Shown in pieces: positions 24,080-33,867 of a stretch of 64,000 nucleotides of DNA. The position numbers were made by a program, and so were the translations under genes. Position 1 is the stretch's first letter, and each line of letters begins with the position of its first letter. The stretch is from Poriferisodalis sp965208925 (GTDB taxonomy: Bacteria > Actinomycetota > Acidimicrobiia > Acidimicrobiales > Poriferisodalaceae), in assembly GCF_965208925.1 (NCBI RefSeq), contig NZ_OZ242364.1:3348001-3412000 (forward strand), read 5' to 3'. The notes under the pieces were generated by a model, which was not told the origin of the DNA, did not search any database, and saw only the letters and a program-made list of their open reading frames with translations.

Positions 24080-26326
24080 TCAAGCGGCTGGCGTCGGGAA
24101 AGGCTCAGGGTCGGCGAAGCGTCGCACCACATTGGCCGTGATGCGCGCGATGTCGTTGTCGTAGCCATCGCGGGCCAGCGCGCCGAACCACGAGATCGAG
24201 CCCACCGAGAACACCGCCCCACCGTTCGGCGTCTCGTAGAACACCATGTCAGCGCGCACCATGGGGTCGGGCGTCGGGAAGTGCACCGAGCCTTCGAACT
24301 CTTCCTTCGTGCGCAGCATGTCGGGGCCGAACGTCGTCGCGGAAGCCAGCACCACAGCGTGGCCCGGTGATCCCAGCCGCACGTCGTAGCGGTCCACCTC
24401 CTGACCGGCTGCGCCGCCGCCCAGCCCGGACGTGCCGATGCGCTCCGCCGGCACGCCATCGAGGATCCACGCAGCCCGCGAGCTGTCTGCTCCGGGATCG
24501 CGGACGAAGTAGGTGGCCTTCTCGAAGCCCTGCGCCGCAAAACCGATGCCGCAGATCTCGTTGGGGGCACGGCCCTGGCGGCGCCACAGCCCCCCGTACT
24601 CGCCGCCCCAGGCGTGGTAGCTCTCCCCCGGCCCGGTCTGCCAGTTGCGCACACCGTCCTCTGCCCGGCGCAGCTCGATGGCACCCGGCCAGGCGTCGCT
24701 GAACGCCACCCGCCAGTAGAAACCGTTGCCGCCCAGGTACATCAGCCGCCCGCCGTTTCGCTGCCAATCGGCGAGCGCGTCCAGCATGTCTGTGGACCAG
24801 TACTCAGGGTGGCTGCCGGTCACCAGCACCCGGTAGGGCGCGATTGCGGCCACGCCGTCGGCGTGCAGGTCCTCGTCGGTCACGATGTCGTGGCCGACTT
24901 CGAGGTGCTCGAGGAACGCGTTGATGTCGGTGTCGGGCGTGAAGTTCCAGCCGTCCGCCCCGGGGCGCAGGTTCAGGACCGGCCGGCGGCGCGAGCTGAA
25001 CATGACGCCGCTGCGGTCAGGGTGTTTCTCGTAGTGGCTGAGGCCGAGCTCGGGATGATCCCGGACATAGGCGTGCTCCGGCCGCAGCTTGGTGCGCGTG
25101 GACATGAAGTCGGCACCGTCGACCAGCATCCGGTGGTTGGCGTAGGCCATGTACGTGGCCGTCGGCATCAGCAGGGCCACGTCGGCAGTGCGTGCGCCCG
25201 CGGCGGGGCGCACGAAGAACGGCACTCGGTCGTCGCCGGCGTCGCCCCGCAGCCGGAAGGCGTAGATCCCGCTCGGAAGATCCGCCGGCAGCGACGCCTC
25301 GACGGTGGTCTCCCAGCCGGCGTCGTACTGGTCGTCGTGGTGGAAGTGGACGGCGTCGTAGTGCGCTGGATTGTCGGACCACCGGTGAGCAGAGCCGTCC
25401 CATGCGGGCCCGGTGATGCCACGGGTCGGCAGCTGGTGCAGCACGAGCGGCCCGGCGGCCCCTTCGCTGGCCGGCACCGTGCGACCGGTCATGTCGGTGC
25501 TGAGATCCCAGCGAGCGGTGGTTTCGCCGCACTGCAGCACCGGTCTCGCGATGCGGCCGTCGAATCGTTCGCCGCCGCGGCCGGCAGCCAGCCACAGCTC
25601 ATCGGGAGCGAACCCCGCAGCGGGAGCCGTCGAACCCAAGGTTGTCGCTGCTCGCACGCCGTGGTCGGCGTGTGTGGCCCAACCCGACGACAGGTCGCTT
25701 GCAGATCTGTCGCTGAGCCGGTCTCCTTCGACGGCGTCTCGACCAGGCGAGTCCGAGCGTGGCGTCACCAGCACGGCGCTCAGCGTCGCCGCCTCAAGGT
25801 CGAGTTCGGCTGCGATCAGGTACCACCGGTTGCGGGTGAGCGGCACCTCGTCGATGACGACGCGAGCCTGTGGCCCGGCTGCCGAGCTCACCGCCACCGC
25901 TCGACCGCCGTCGAGCTCGAGCCGCAGGATGTCGATGCTTGCCGATGCCTGCGGTGCCTCTGCGGGCCGTGCCGTGAGCGTCGCGATGCGCGCCGTCCGA
26001 TCAGGCAGTGTCGGCATCACCCATGCCTGCAGGGCCACCCGTCCTCCGCCCGGAAGGCCGTCGAGGGATGCGACGCCGTACGAGCCAGGGGTGAGCGGCT
26101 GTTCGTCGAGCTCGACCGACCAGGTTCCGGCCGCGGACACCGGCCGCTCGTCGAAACCGGGGCCATAACGGGTGGGGTCTCCGCAGACGATCTGTGTGAT
26201 GTCGACTTGAGCCGGGCCTGGCTGATGCGACGATGCCATCAACCGGATCGGCTCGCCGGCGCGCAGCGACCACGGCTCGCAATAGCCGGTGACTCGTTTG
26301 GCCTCGGGCGCGTCAGTGTCCGTCAC
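24080..26326 (-). CDS. N,N-dimethylformamidase large-subunit-like protein
   Basis: 748 residues. The N-terminal ~250 residues look like a beta-sandwich/LamG-type module (GYCEPWSLRAGEPIRLMAS, LWLAAGRGGERFDGRIARP). The rest matches the dimethylformamidase beta-subunit region: FHHDDQYDAGWETTVEASLP, LPSGIYAFRLRGD, MPTATYMAYANHRML, NAFLEHLEVGHDIVTDEDLH, LVTGSHPEYWSTDMLDAL, GGRLMYLGGNGFYWRV and CGIGFAAQGFEKATYFVRD. In DMFase this subunit carries the catalytic iron. No small subunit gene is adjacent, so the true substrate may differ from DMF; hydrolysis of another amide is likely. Confidence 0.78.
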   Translation of the reverse strand: MTDTDAPEAKRVTGYCEPWSLRAGEPIRLMASSHQPGPAQVDITQIVCGDPTRYGPGFDERPVSAAGTWSVELDEQPLTPGSYGVASLDGLPGGGRVALQAWVMPTLPDRTARIATLTARPAEAPQASASIDILRLELDGGRAVAVSSAAGPQARVVIDEVPLTRNRWYLIAAELDLEAATLSAVLVTPRSDSPGRDAVEGDRLSDRSASDLSSGWATHADHGVRAATTLGSTAPAAGFAPDELWLAAGRGGERFDGRIARPVLQCGETTARWDLSTDMTGRTVPASEGAAGPLVLHQLPTRGITGPAWDGSAHRWSDNPAHYDAVHFHHDDQYDAGWETTVEASLPADLPSGIYAFRLRGDAGDDRVPFFVRPAAGARTADVALLMPTATYMAYANHRMLVDGADFMSTRTKLRPEHAYVRDHPELGLSHYEKHPDRSGVMFSSRRRPVLNLRPGADGWNFTPDTDINAFLEHLEVGHDIVTDEDLHADGVAAIAPYRVLVTGSHPEYWSTDMLDALADWQRNGGRLMYLGGNGFYWRVAFSDAWPGAIELRRAEDGVRNWQTGPGESYHAWGGEYGGLWRRQGRAPNEICGIGFAAQGFEKATYFVRDPGADSSRAAWILDGVPAERIGTSGLGGGAAGQEVDRYDVRLGSPGHAVVLASATTFGPDMLRTKEEFEGSVHFPTPDPMVRADMVFYETPNGGAVFSVGSISWFGALARDGYDNDIARITANVVRRFADPEPFPTPAA

Positions 26327-26363
26327 CGCTGTGACCTCCGGTGGGCAGGCAATCCTGCGGTGA

Positions 26364-26771
26364 TCAGCGCTGCGACCGGAACGACTCGTAGTCGGTGACT
26401 GCGAACCCGTCAGCTCTCCAGCCGGCGAAACCGGTCTCGATATGGCTGACCTTGTTCACTCCCATGTCCTGCAGCGTGTCAGCAGACAGGGCGGACCGGC
26501 CACCGGCCGCGCAGCTCAAGATCAGCTCGCGGCCTTCTTGGAACTCTGCCTTGGTGTACGGCGAATCGGGCGAAACCCAGAACTCGAGCATGCCGCGCGG
26601 TGCGTGCGTAGAGCCCACGATGGCGCCGTCTCGCTGGAGTTCACGGACATCGCGGATGTCCACGATCAACGCGTTCTCCTCGGTGACACGCCGGTGCGCC
26701 TCGGCCGGTGAGATGTTGTCGATGCGGGTCTTGGCCTCCGCAACCATCTCGTTCACTGACTTGACGCCCAT
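26364..26771 (-). CDS. Rhodanese-like sulfurtransferase
   Basis: 135-residue single rhodanese domain. VDIRDVRELQRDGAI is the first signature, and ILSCAAGGRSALSADTLQ carries the catalytic cysteine in the active-site loop CAAGGRS. Single-domain rhodaneses move sulfane sulfur between thiols; the acceptor is unknown. It ends 37 bases before the dimethylformamidase-like gene and is probably co-transcribed with it. Confidence 0.88.
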   Translation of the reverse strand: MGVKSVNEMVAEAKTRIDNISPAEAHRRVTEENALIVDIRDVRELQRDGAIVGSTHAPRGMLEFWVSPDSPYTKAEFQEGRELILSCAAGGRSALSADTLQDMGVNKVSHIETGFAGWRADGFAVTDYESFRSQR

Positions 26772-26905
26772 CGGTTCCTCCTAGCAGCGCTTGTTCCGGC
26801 GGCCAGCCTGCCACCGTGCCCGCAGTCTCACCGACGCGAGCATTCGAGTCCACTCGACCCGCAGGTCGCCGCGCCCGCGGGCTTCTCGCTGGCACACTTT
26901 CTGCG

Positions 26906-29356
26906 GTGACGACACCGCTCGGGCCGGCGCCAGGCCGCTTCTGTTTGGGCATCGACACCGGCGGCACGTTTACCGACGCCGTCGTGTACGCATTCGGCGC
27001 CGATGGAGCCGCCGCCCGCGTGGTGGCGGCTGCCAAGACCCCGACGAGGCACGACGACCTCTACGGCTGCGTGGTCGAGGCCATGACGCGCGTGCTCGCG
27101 GGAGGCATCGAATCAGACGATCCAGCAGACCCAACAGCCCCAGCAGACGACGTCCCGAGTGCAGCCGACATCGGGCTGGTGGCGGTCTCGACGACGCTGG
27201 CGACGAACGCGCTCGTGGAGGGCGCGGGACGTCCCGCAGGCTTGGTCGCCATCGGCTTCGAGCCCGAAGCGCTGGCTCGCGTCGGCCTGGGAGTGGGCAA
27301 CGCACGGCGAGGCAGCACGCGGGCGGGCTCCCCGTCCGGTGACCGGGTCAGCGGCCCCGATCCCGAGCGCGCGAGCGGGAATCTCGCGTCGGCGCCGGTG
27401 GTGCTGGTCGGCGGCGGCCACACCGCCCAAGGCGACATGCGTGCCCCCCTGGACTTGGACGAACTGCATCGGGCCACGGAACGCATTGACGGAGCTGTCG
27501 ATGCGTACGCGGTGGCGGCCCAGTTCAGCGTCCGCAACAACTCCCACGAGTTGGCGGCGCGTGACGCCATTCGCCGGCTTACCGGCAAACCGGTGACCTG
27601 CAGTCATGAGCTGTCGCCGCGGCTCGGCGGCCCGCGTCGCGCGGTGACGACGCTGCTCAACGCCCAGCTCATCTCGGTCACGGCGCAGTTCACCGACGCG
27701 ATCCGCGCAGCCATGGCATCGCTCGGACTCACCGCGCCGCTCATGGTCGTACGCGGCGACGGCTCGCTGGTGGGGGCTGACTTCGTGACGCTGCGCCCTA
27801 TCGAGACGGTGCTCTCTGGACCTGCGGCGAGCGTGATCGGGGCCCGCCACCTTGCGACGTCGGCCCCAGAGAGTGGGCCCGACATCGACGCGGCCTGCCT
27901 CATCGCGGACATCGGCGGCACGACGACGGACATCGCCGCGATCCGCGACGGCGTCGCCGTGGCGGGGTCGTCCGACGAAGACGACACGGCCGTCGTGGCC
28001 GGTCACGCCACGATGGTGACGGCGCTTCCCACGACGACCGTCGGGCTGGGCGGAGACAGCGAGATCTGGATACCCGCCGATGGCGCCAGCGGCGAGCTGG
28101 CCATCGGGCCGCGCCGGGTCATTCCGCTGTGCGTCGCCGCCCGGCGGCATCCCGATGTCGTACTGGGAATGCTGCGCCAGCAGCTCGCCGCAGACACCTC
28201 GTTGGCCGAATTCGGACAGGTTCTGCTCGACGCGAGGCCCGAGGGCACCGACGGCGGCGCAGGCGACAGTGGCGGCGCTGGCAGCATCGATGGCGAGGTC
28301 ATGCGGCTGGTGCAGGCGGCAGGCGGGGCACTCCAGTTGGCCGACCTGAAGCGATCAGCCCGCTGGCGTGGTGCGCTGGGACGGCTCGAACGCAGCGGCG
28401 CTCTGCGGCGCGCTGCGCTGACGCCGACCGATGCATGCGTCGTGCTCGGCTTGGTCGACGCAGACGAGGTAGGCGACGCAGAGGCAGCGCGGTTGGGCAG
28501 TGAGCTGTTCAGCCGCCAGCGCGACCGGTACGGCGTCGACATCGGCACGGGAGCCGTCGAGTTGTCCCGCCGGGTGCTGCAGGTAGTGCTGCGCGATGCC
28601 GCGGAGGCACTGCTGGGCGTGGCGCTCGGTGCTGACGGCATTGTCCCCACCGAGACCCGGCGGCCCCTCGCCCAGGCAGCTCTCGACCGCCGCCAGCGCA
28701 CCCTGGGTCGTCCAGCCGCGCCTGGGTCCGACGCCACAGCGTCCGAGAGTGCAGCGTTTGATGGCGCAGCGTCCGACGAGGTGCCGCTCGGCGATGCAGC
28801 GCCCGGCGATGCAGCACGCAGCGGCCCGAGTCCGCTCTGGGGCCTGATTGACGTCGGCGAGTCCGCGGGTGTGCCCGTGGCCGGCGAAGTCGTGTCGGAG
28901 CAGTCCGATCCGATGCCGCTCGCGCGCATCGACGCCGGCGCGGCCGTCCCGATCGTGGTCATCGGCGCGCCTGCCGTGACCTATGCACCCCTGATCGCGG
29001 ACCTACTGGGCACGGACTCGGTGGTCCCCCCTCACGCCGAGGTTGCCAACGCCGTCGGCGCAGCGGTGGCGCGCATACGGATCACCAAGCACGTCACGGT
29101 CACGGCTCCCCGTCGCGGCAGCTACCGGGCGCACTGGGGCGAGGATCCGCCGATCTGGCACAGCCTCTCCGAGGCCCGGGAGTGGGCAACAGTGCAGGCA
29201 GTCGAGGCTGCGAGAACCGAGGCGACCGAGGCGGGTGCGCTCGATCCCGAAATCACCGTCGACTTCCAGACTCGCACCGCCCCCAGCAACGGCCGCGAGC
29301 TCTTCGTCGAGGCGACACTGCGGGTCACCGCCGCCGGCCGCCCCTCACTGGCCTGA
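26906..29356 (+). CDS. Hydantoinase/oxoprolinase family ATPase-like protein (HyuA-type)
   Basis: 816 residues from GTG 26906. ASKHA-type phosphate loop GIDTGGTFTDAVVY at the N-terminus, VSTTLATNAL, then HELSPRLGGPRRAVTTLLNA, GDGSLVGADFVTLRPIETVLSGPAASVIGA and a second loop ADIGGTTTDIAAI. Such enzymes open cyclic amides (hydantoins, 5-oxoproline) with ATP. Two low-complexity Gly/Asp/Ser/Ala inserts (about residues 445-465 and 605-645) are unusual. The partner HyuB-like subunit is absent here. The 3' end overlaps the convergent amidase by 12 bases. Confidence 0.8.
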   Translation: MTTPLGPAPGRFCLGIDTGGTFTDAVVYAFGADGAAARVVAAAKTPTRHDDLYGCVVEAMTRVLAGGIESDDPADPTAPADDVPSAADIGLVAVSTTLATNALVEGAGRPAGLVAIGFEPEALARVGLGVGNARRGSTRAGSPSGDRVSGPDPERASGNLASAPVVLVGGGHTAQGDMRAPLDLDELHRATERIDGAVDAYAVAAQFSVRNNSHELAARDAIRRLTGKPVTCSHELSPRLGGPRRAVTTLLNAQLISVTAQFTDAIRAAMASLGLTAPLMVVRGDGSLVGADFVTLRPIETVLSGPAASVIGARHLATSAPESGPDIDAACLIADIGGTTTDIAAIRDGVAVAGSSDEDDTAVVAGHATMVTALPTTTVGLGGDSEIWIPADGASGELAIGPRRVIPLCVAARRHPDVVLGMLRQQLAADTSLAEFGQVLLDARPEGTDGGAGDSGGAGSIDGEVMRLVQAAGGALQLADLKRSARWRGALGRLERSGALRRAALTPTDACVVLGLVDADEVGDAEAARLGSELFSRQRDRYGVDIGTGAVELSRRVLQVVLRDAAEALLGVALGADGIVPTETRRPLAQAALDRRQRTLGRPAAPGSDATASESAAFDGAASDEVPLGDAAPGDAARSGPSPLWGLIDVGESAGVPVAGEVVSEQSDPMPLARIDAGAAVPIVVIGAPAVTYAPLIADLLGTDSVVPPHAEVANAVGAAVARIRITKHVTVTAPRRGSYRAHWGEDPPIWHSLSEAREWATVQAVEAARTEATEAGALDPEITVDFQTRTAPSNGRELFVEATLRVTAAGRPSLA

Positions 29357-30892
29357 CGTTGCGGCCGCTCCTTGCTGGGGCGGCGAGGCAGCGTGGACGA
29401 GCTTGCCTTCGGTCCGGCAGGTGGTCTCCACATTCTCCAGCCAGTCCAGATCGGGCGCGGGCCGCGCCATGGTCGGGTCGTCTGCACAGGCAGCTTCCAG
29501 CGCCGCTGCGATACCCAGCAGCCGGCGGTCGCTGTAGCTCGGGCCGACGAGCTGCAGACCGAACGGGGTGCCCTGGCCGTCGAGACCGCACGGCAACGCC
29601 GTCACCGGATGGCCCACCACCGTGAGCGCCGCCGACAGGCCGAGCCATGCCATGTAGTTGCGCACTGACTGCCCGTCGATCTCGGCGGGGTAGAGCTGGT
29701 GCCAGTCGAATGGCGGCACGCTCACTCCGGGGCAGATCACGACGTCGAACGTGTCGAACAGCGCGTCGGTCGCCCGGTACAGCTCCACCTGGCGGCGCCG
29801 GGCCTTGGCAATGTCCAGCACCGTGGTGTTCAGCGCCTCGTCGTAGGTGGCGCGGATGTTGGGGTTGAAGCCGCCGTCAGGTCCCGCCGTGTCGGGATCG
29901 AACCTGTGGATGCTGCGGTGATAGTTGGTGGCGAAGATGTCCGATCGGAGCTGCCAGTCCACCTCCAGCGCGTCGCTGAGGTCGATGTCAGCCTCCTCCA
30001 CCGAACCGACGATGCCTGCCAGTCGTTCGACACGGTCAGCGAAGGCTGTCTTGACAGCTCCAGAGACGAGCAATCCGCCGAGGTCAGCACTGACGCCGAC
30101 CCGCAACGACGTCACGTCGACGTCCGGCAGGTCAGCCAACGCGGCTGCGTCGAGCGGGAACGCCATGGGATCGCGACGGGCGGCGCGATCGCGACCGGCG
30201 ACGACCGACAGCAGCAGCGCCGCGTCGGCGACCGTGCGGGCCATCGGTCCCTGCACGCTGTAGTTGGTCCGCCCGATCGTGCGCTCATGGTGAGCGACGG
30301 TGCCGGGCGTGGACCGGTGGGCGACGACCCCGCAGTACGAGGCAGGTATGCGCAGGCTGCCGCCGTGATCGGACCCGGTAGCAAGCGGTGCCATCCCGCA
30401 TGCCAGCGCCACAGCGGAACCGCCGGAGCTGCCCCCGCAGGTCAGCGACGGATCGAACGGGTTGCCGGTGGCGCCGAAGAGGCGATTCACCGTGTTGGCG
30501 CCGATGCTGAGCTCCGGCGTGTTCGTCTTGCCGATGATGACGGCGCCGGCTGCCCGCACTCGCGCCACGATCCCGTCGTCGTCGGCCGGCACGTTGTCGG
30601 CGAAGGGCGCAGCTCCGTAGGTGGTGGTCAGCCCGGCAGTGGCCTGGATGTCCTTGATCGCCACCGGCAGTCCTGCCAACGACGCCAGCGGTTCGCCCTG
30701 CGCACGGGCACGGTCGATCTGCCGGGCTGTCGCACGCGCCGCATCGTCATCGCGGATGACGAGGGCGTTCACCGCGGGGTCGACGGCATCTACCCGCGCC
30801 AGACACGACTCCAGCAGCTCTGTGGCAGACAGCTCGCCAGCTTCCAGCAGCGCTATCGCACGAGTCGCGTCAAGGTCGCACGGTTGAGCCAT
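29345..30892 (-). CDS. Amidase (amidase-signature family)
   Basis: 515 residues from ATG 30892. Catalytic Lys in PVAIKD, the Gly/Ser-rich signature CGGSSGGSAVALACG and the nucleophile region GSDHGGSLRIPASYCGV give the Ser-cisSer-Lys triad. The substrate is not predictable; with the dimethylformamidase-like, rhodanese and hydantoinase-like genes around it, nitrogen release from amides is the likely theme. The frame upstream of the ATG lacks conserved sequence. Divergent from the monooxygenase gene. Confidence 0.88.
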   Translation of the reverse strand: MAQPCDLDATRAIALLEAGELSATELLESCLARVDAVDPAVNALVIRDDDAARATARQIDRARAQGEPLASLAGLPVAIKDIQATAGLTTTYGAAPFADNVPADDDGIVARVRAAGAVIIGKTNTPELSIGANTVNRLFGATGNPFDPSLTCGGSSGGSAVALACGMAPLATGSDHGGSLRIPASYCGVVAHRSTPGTVAHHERTIGRTNYSVQGPMARTVADAALLLSVVAGRDRAARRDPMAFPLDAAALADLPDVDVTSLRVGVSADLGGLLVSGAVKTAFADRVERLAGIVGSVEEADIDLSDALEVDWQLRSDIFATNYHRSIHRFDPDTAGPDGGFNPNIRATYDEALNTTVLDIAKARRRQVELYRATDALFDTFDVVICPGVSVPPFDWHQLYPAEIDGQSVRNYMAWLGLSAALTVVGHPVTALPCGLDGQGTPFGLQLVGPSYSDRRLLGIAAALEAACADDPTMARPAPDLDWLENVETTCRTEGKLVHAASPPQQGAAATSGQ

Positions 30893-31024
30893 CTTCCGGA
30901 GCGTGCCACATCGCCACACTTCAGGCCGCGTGTTCAGGCTGTGCCTGCCGCTCAGGCTCCCAGTTTCCACTCGATGCGGGCTCGCGGGCCGCTCAGACCC
31001 GGGGCTCAGCCTCCGACGCATCGC

Positions 31025-31030
31025 TAGTCT
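31025..31030 (+). promoter_or_regulatory. -10 box of the monooxygenase gene (leaderless)
   Basis: TAGTCT sits eight bases before ATG 31039, implying a transcript starting at or near the start codon. The same hexamer precedes the alcohol dehydrogenase gene. Confidence 0.4.
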
Positions 31031-31038
31031 CTGCGGCG

Positions 31039-32664
31039 ATGAGCAGCCCCGATGGAGTGAGCATGAACGGCGGTGAGCCGAGCGTCCATGACGTCGTCGT
31101 GGTCGGCGCCGGTTTCGCCGGCATGTACATGCTGCACAAGCTGCGCGGGCTCGGCTTCGACGTGGCGGTGGTGGAGCGAGCCAGCGGCGTCGGCGGCACG
31201 TGGTACTGGAATCGCTACCCGGGTGCCCGCTGCGATGTCGAATCGATGCAGTACTCGTACTCCTTCGATCCCGAACTCGAGCAGGAATGGGAGTGGACCG
31301 AGCGCTACTCCGGCCAGCCCGAGATCCTCCGCTACGCCAACCATGTCGCCGACCGCTACGACCTGCGCCGCGACATCCGCTTCGAGACGACGGTCACCGG
31401 GGTCGACTGGCACGACGCCGACAACCAGTGGCGCCTGCAGACGGACCGCGGCGAGTTCCGGTCGCGCTTCGTCGTCATGGCAACCGGCTGCCTGTCGACG
31501 GCCAATGTCCCGCACTTCGACGGCGTCGAGTGCTTCGAGGGGCCCACGTACCACACGGGTCGATGGCCGCACGAAGGCGTCGACTTCTCCGGGCTGTCGG
31601 TGGGCGTGATCGGCACGGGGTCGTCGGCGATCCAGGCGATTCCCGTCATCGCTGCCGAGTGCCGTGAGCTGACGGTCTTCCAGCGCACGCCGAACTACTC
31701 GGTGCCCGCCCGCAACGAGCCATTGGATGCAGCCGATCAGGCTGACTGGAAGGCCAACTACCGCGAGCGGCGGGCCAGGATGCTCACCCAGCAAGCGGCG
31801 ATGGTGCAGCGACTGCCCGATGGCGAAGAACCCGCGAAGGAAGCGACTGCCGACGAGTTCGGCGAGCGCATGCAGGAGCGGTGGGAGGTGGGCGGCTTCA
31901 CCTTCTACCGGGCCTACGGGGACATCGGCCTCGACGCCGAATCGAACGGCCGGGTGGCGGAGTTCGTCCGCGGCAAGATCGCCGAGATCGTCGACGATCC
32001 CGAGACCGCAGCCAAGCTCACCCCGCACAACACCATTGCGTGCAAGCGCCCGTGCCTCGACACGAACTACTACGAGACCTTCAACCTGCCGCACGTTCGC
32101 CTGGTGGATGTGTCCGAGACGCCGATCGAGCGAATCTCGCCAGCCGGCGTTGTGGTCGGCGGCGAGGAGTACCCGGTGGACGCAATCGTGTTCGCCACGG
32201 GCTTCGACGCCATGACCGGAACCCTGCTGCGGATGAACATCACCGGGCGTGACGGCGCTCGACTGGCCGATCATTGGGACGCCGGGCCGCGCACCTATCT
32301 CGGACTGGGTGTGACCGGCTTCCCGAACATGTTCACCGTGTCGGGTCCCGGCAGCCCGTCGGTGCTGACCAACATGATCCCGTCCATCGAGCAGCACGTC
32401 GACTGGATCGCCCGGTGCCTGGTGGACCTGCGCGAACGGGGCGCCGCCACGATCGAGCCCGAGCCCGATGCCGAGGCCTACTGGGTCGATTACGTCAACG
32501 CCGTGGCCGATCTGACGCTGTTTCCCACCTGCAACTCGTGGTACCTGGGGGCGAACATCCCGGGCAAAACCCGGGTCTTCATGCCGCTGCCGGGCTTCCC
32601 GCCCTACGTTGAGATCTGCGAGGACGTGGCGTCGGACAACTACCGCGGGTTTGTCCTCGCCTGA
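31039..32664 (+). CDS. Flavin-containing Baeyer-Villiger-type monooxygenase
   Basis: 541 residues. FAD-binding VVVGAGFAGMYMLHKL at residues 19-34, GVGGTWYWNRYPGARCDV, the BVMO fingerprint FEGPTYHTGRWP (FxGxxxHxxxWP) near residue 170, and the NADPH loop GVIGTGSSAIQAIP. Related to cyclohexanone/phenylacetone/steroid monooxygenases that turn ketones into esters or lactones. It opens a plus-strand run of fatty-acid-type beta-oxidation genes, which suggests degradation of a cyclic or branched ketone such as a terpenoid or steroid. Confidence 0.88.
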   Translation: MSSPDGVSMNGGEPSVHDVVVVGAGFAGMYMLHKLRGLGFDVAVVERASGVGGTWYWNRYPGARCDVESMQYSYSFDPELEQEWEWTERYSGQPEILRYANHVADRYDLRRDIRFETTVTGVDWHDADNQWRLQTDRGEFRSRFVVMATGCLSTANVPHFDGVECFEGPTYHTGRWPHEGVDFSGLSVGVIGTGSSAIQAIPVIAAECRELTVFQRTPNYSVPARNEPLDAADQADWKANYRERRARMLTQQAAMVQRLPDGEEPAKEATADEFGERMQERWEVGGFTFYRAYGDIGLDAESNGRVAEFVRGKIAEIVDDPETAAKLTPHNTIACKRPCLDTNYYETFNLPHVRLVDVSETPIERISPAGVVVGGEEYPVDAIVFATGFDAMTGTLLRMNITGRDGARLADHWDAGPRTYLGLGVTGFPNMFTVSGPGSPSVLTNMIPSIEQHVDWIARCLVDLRERGAATIEPEPDAEAYWVDYVNAVADLTLFPTCNSWYLGANIPGKTRVFMPLPGFPPYVEICEDVASDNYRGFVLA

Positions 32665-32692
32665 TCGACCCAGAGCCTGATCGACCCAGAGC
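32661..32692 (+). repeat. 16-bp tandem duplication
   Basis: CTGATCGACCCAGAGC occurs twice head to tail. The first copy contains the TGA stop of the monooxygenase gene, so the duplication lengthens the intergenic spacer without changing the protein. Confidence 0.8.
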
Positions 32693-32715
32693 CCGGACCG
32701 TCCCGAAGGTTGCAG

Positions 32716-33867
32716 ATGAGATTCACGCCGACCGAGTTGACCGGCCCCGAACTTGACCTCCAGGCGGAGGTGCGCGAATTCCTGGCCGCCGAGCTGCCGC
32801 CCGGCACTCACGAGCCGTGCCTGGGCATGGCGGCGGATCACGACCGGGAGTTCTCCGCCAAGATGGCCGCCCGGGGCTGGGTGGGCATGGCGCTGCCGTC
32901 CCGCTGGGGCGGGTCGGACCGCACGGCCGTGCAGCGCTTCATCGTGGTCGAGGAAATGCTGCGCTGGGGCGCCCCTGTGGGTCATCACTGGGTGGCTGAT
33001 CGTCAGACCGGCAACGTGATTCTGAAGTTCGGCTCAGACGAGCAGCGCGAGCGCTTCCTGCCGCCCATCTGCCGAGGCGAGCTGGGCTTCTCGATCGGCA
33101 TGAGCGAGCCCGACAGCGGGTCTGACTTGGCCTCGGTGACGACTCGTGCGGAGCGTGCCGACGATGGGTGGGTCGTGAATGGCACCAAGATCTGGACGTC
33201 GAACGCGCACATGAACGACTGGTTCATCTGCCTGCTGCGCACGGCGCCCATGGAAGACGGCAACAAACACGCCGGGCTGTCGCAGTTCCTGATCGACCTG
33301 CGCTCGCCGGGCCTCGAGATCAGCCCGATCCCGTTCCTCGACGGCAGCCATCACTTCAACGAGGTGACGTTCCACGACGTGTTCGTGCCGGACGCCAACG
33401 TGGTGGGCCAGCCGGGCATGGGCTGGCACCAGAACACCACCGAGATGGCGTACGAGCGGGGCGGGCCCGACCGTTGGCTGTCACCGTTCTCGACGGTGGA
33501 GCAGCTGCTGCGCGAGGCTGCCAGCACGCCGATGGAAGCCGCTGTGTCGGACCTGTTCGGCGAGCTGGCGGCTCGCTGGTGGGGCATCCGGAACCTGTCG
33601 CTGTCGGTGGCGCGGCTGATCGACGAGGGCGAGGCCCCGTCGGTGGAGTCGGCGCTGGTGAAGGAGATGGGCACCCGCTACGAGCAGGAAGTCGTCGAGA
33701 AGCTGGTGCAGCTCATCGACGAGGAGTATTCACCCGAGTCCGAGTCGCTGTTCGAGCGGTTGCTGGCGCAGTGCGTGGTGACCTTCCCGGGCAACACGAT
33801 CCGTGGCGGCACCATCGAGATCCTGCGCTCGGTGGCCTCGAAGGGTTTGCAGGGGTTGCCGGCATGA
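32716..33867 (+). CDS. Acyl-CoA dehydrogenase, first of a pair
   Basis: 383 residues from ATG 32716 (a TTG two codons earlier is less likely). Full acyl-CoA dehydrogenase fold: GWVGMALPSRWGGSD, IGMSEPDSGSDLAS, GTKIWTSNAHMNDWFICLLRT, and the C-terminal FPGNTIRGGTIEILRSV. The stop overlaps the next dehydrogenase (ATGA). Adjacent, unequal ACAD pairs of this kind form alpha2-beta2 enzymes in steroid side-chain oxidation of actinobacteria; I infer the same here. Confidence 0.88.
   Translation: MRFTPTELTGPELDLQAEVREFLAAELPPGTHEPCLGMAADHDREFSAKMAARGWVGMALPSRWGGSDRTAVQRFIVVEEMLRWGAPVGHHWVADRQTGNVILKFGSDEQRERFLPPICRGELGFSIGMSEPDSGSDLASVTTRAERADDGWVVNGTKIWTSNAHMNDWFICLLRTAPMEDGNKHAGLSQFLIDLRSPGLEISPIPFLDGSHHFNEVTFHDVFVPDANVVGQPGMGWHQNTTEMAYERGGPDRWLSPFSTVEQLLREAASTPMEAAVSDLFGELAARWWGIRNLSLSVARLIDEGEAPSVESALVKEMGTRYEQEVVEKLVQLIDEEYSPESESLFERLLAQCVVTFPGNTIRGGTIEILRSVASKGLQGLPA

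Noticed and set aside
24614..26398. 594-codon plus-strand ORF
   Set aside because: Antisense to the dimethylformamidase-like gene, which has clear family motifs; no recognisable sequence in the antisense frame.
31024..32988. 654-codon minus-strand ORF
   Set aside because: Antisense to the monooxygenase and acyl-CoA dehydrogenase genes; Arg/His/Gly-rich without any motif, a GC-rich shadow.
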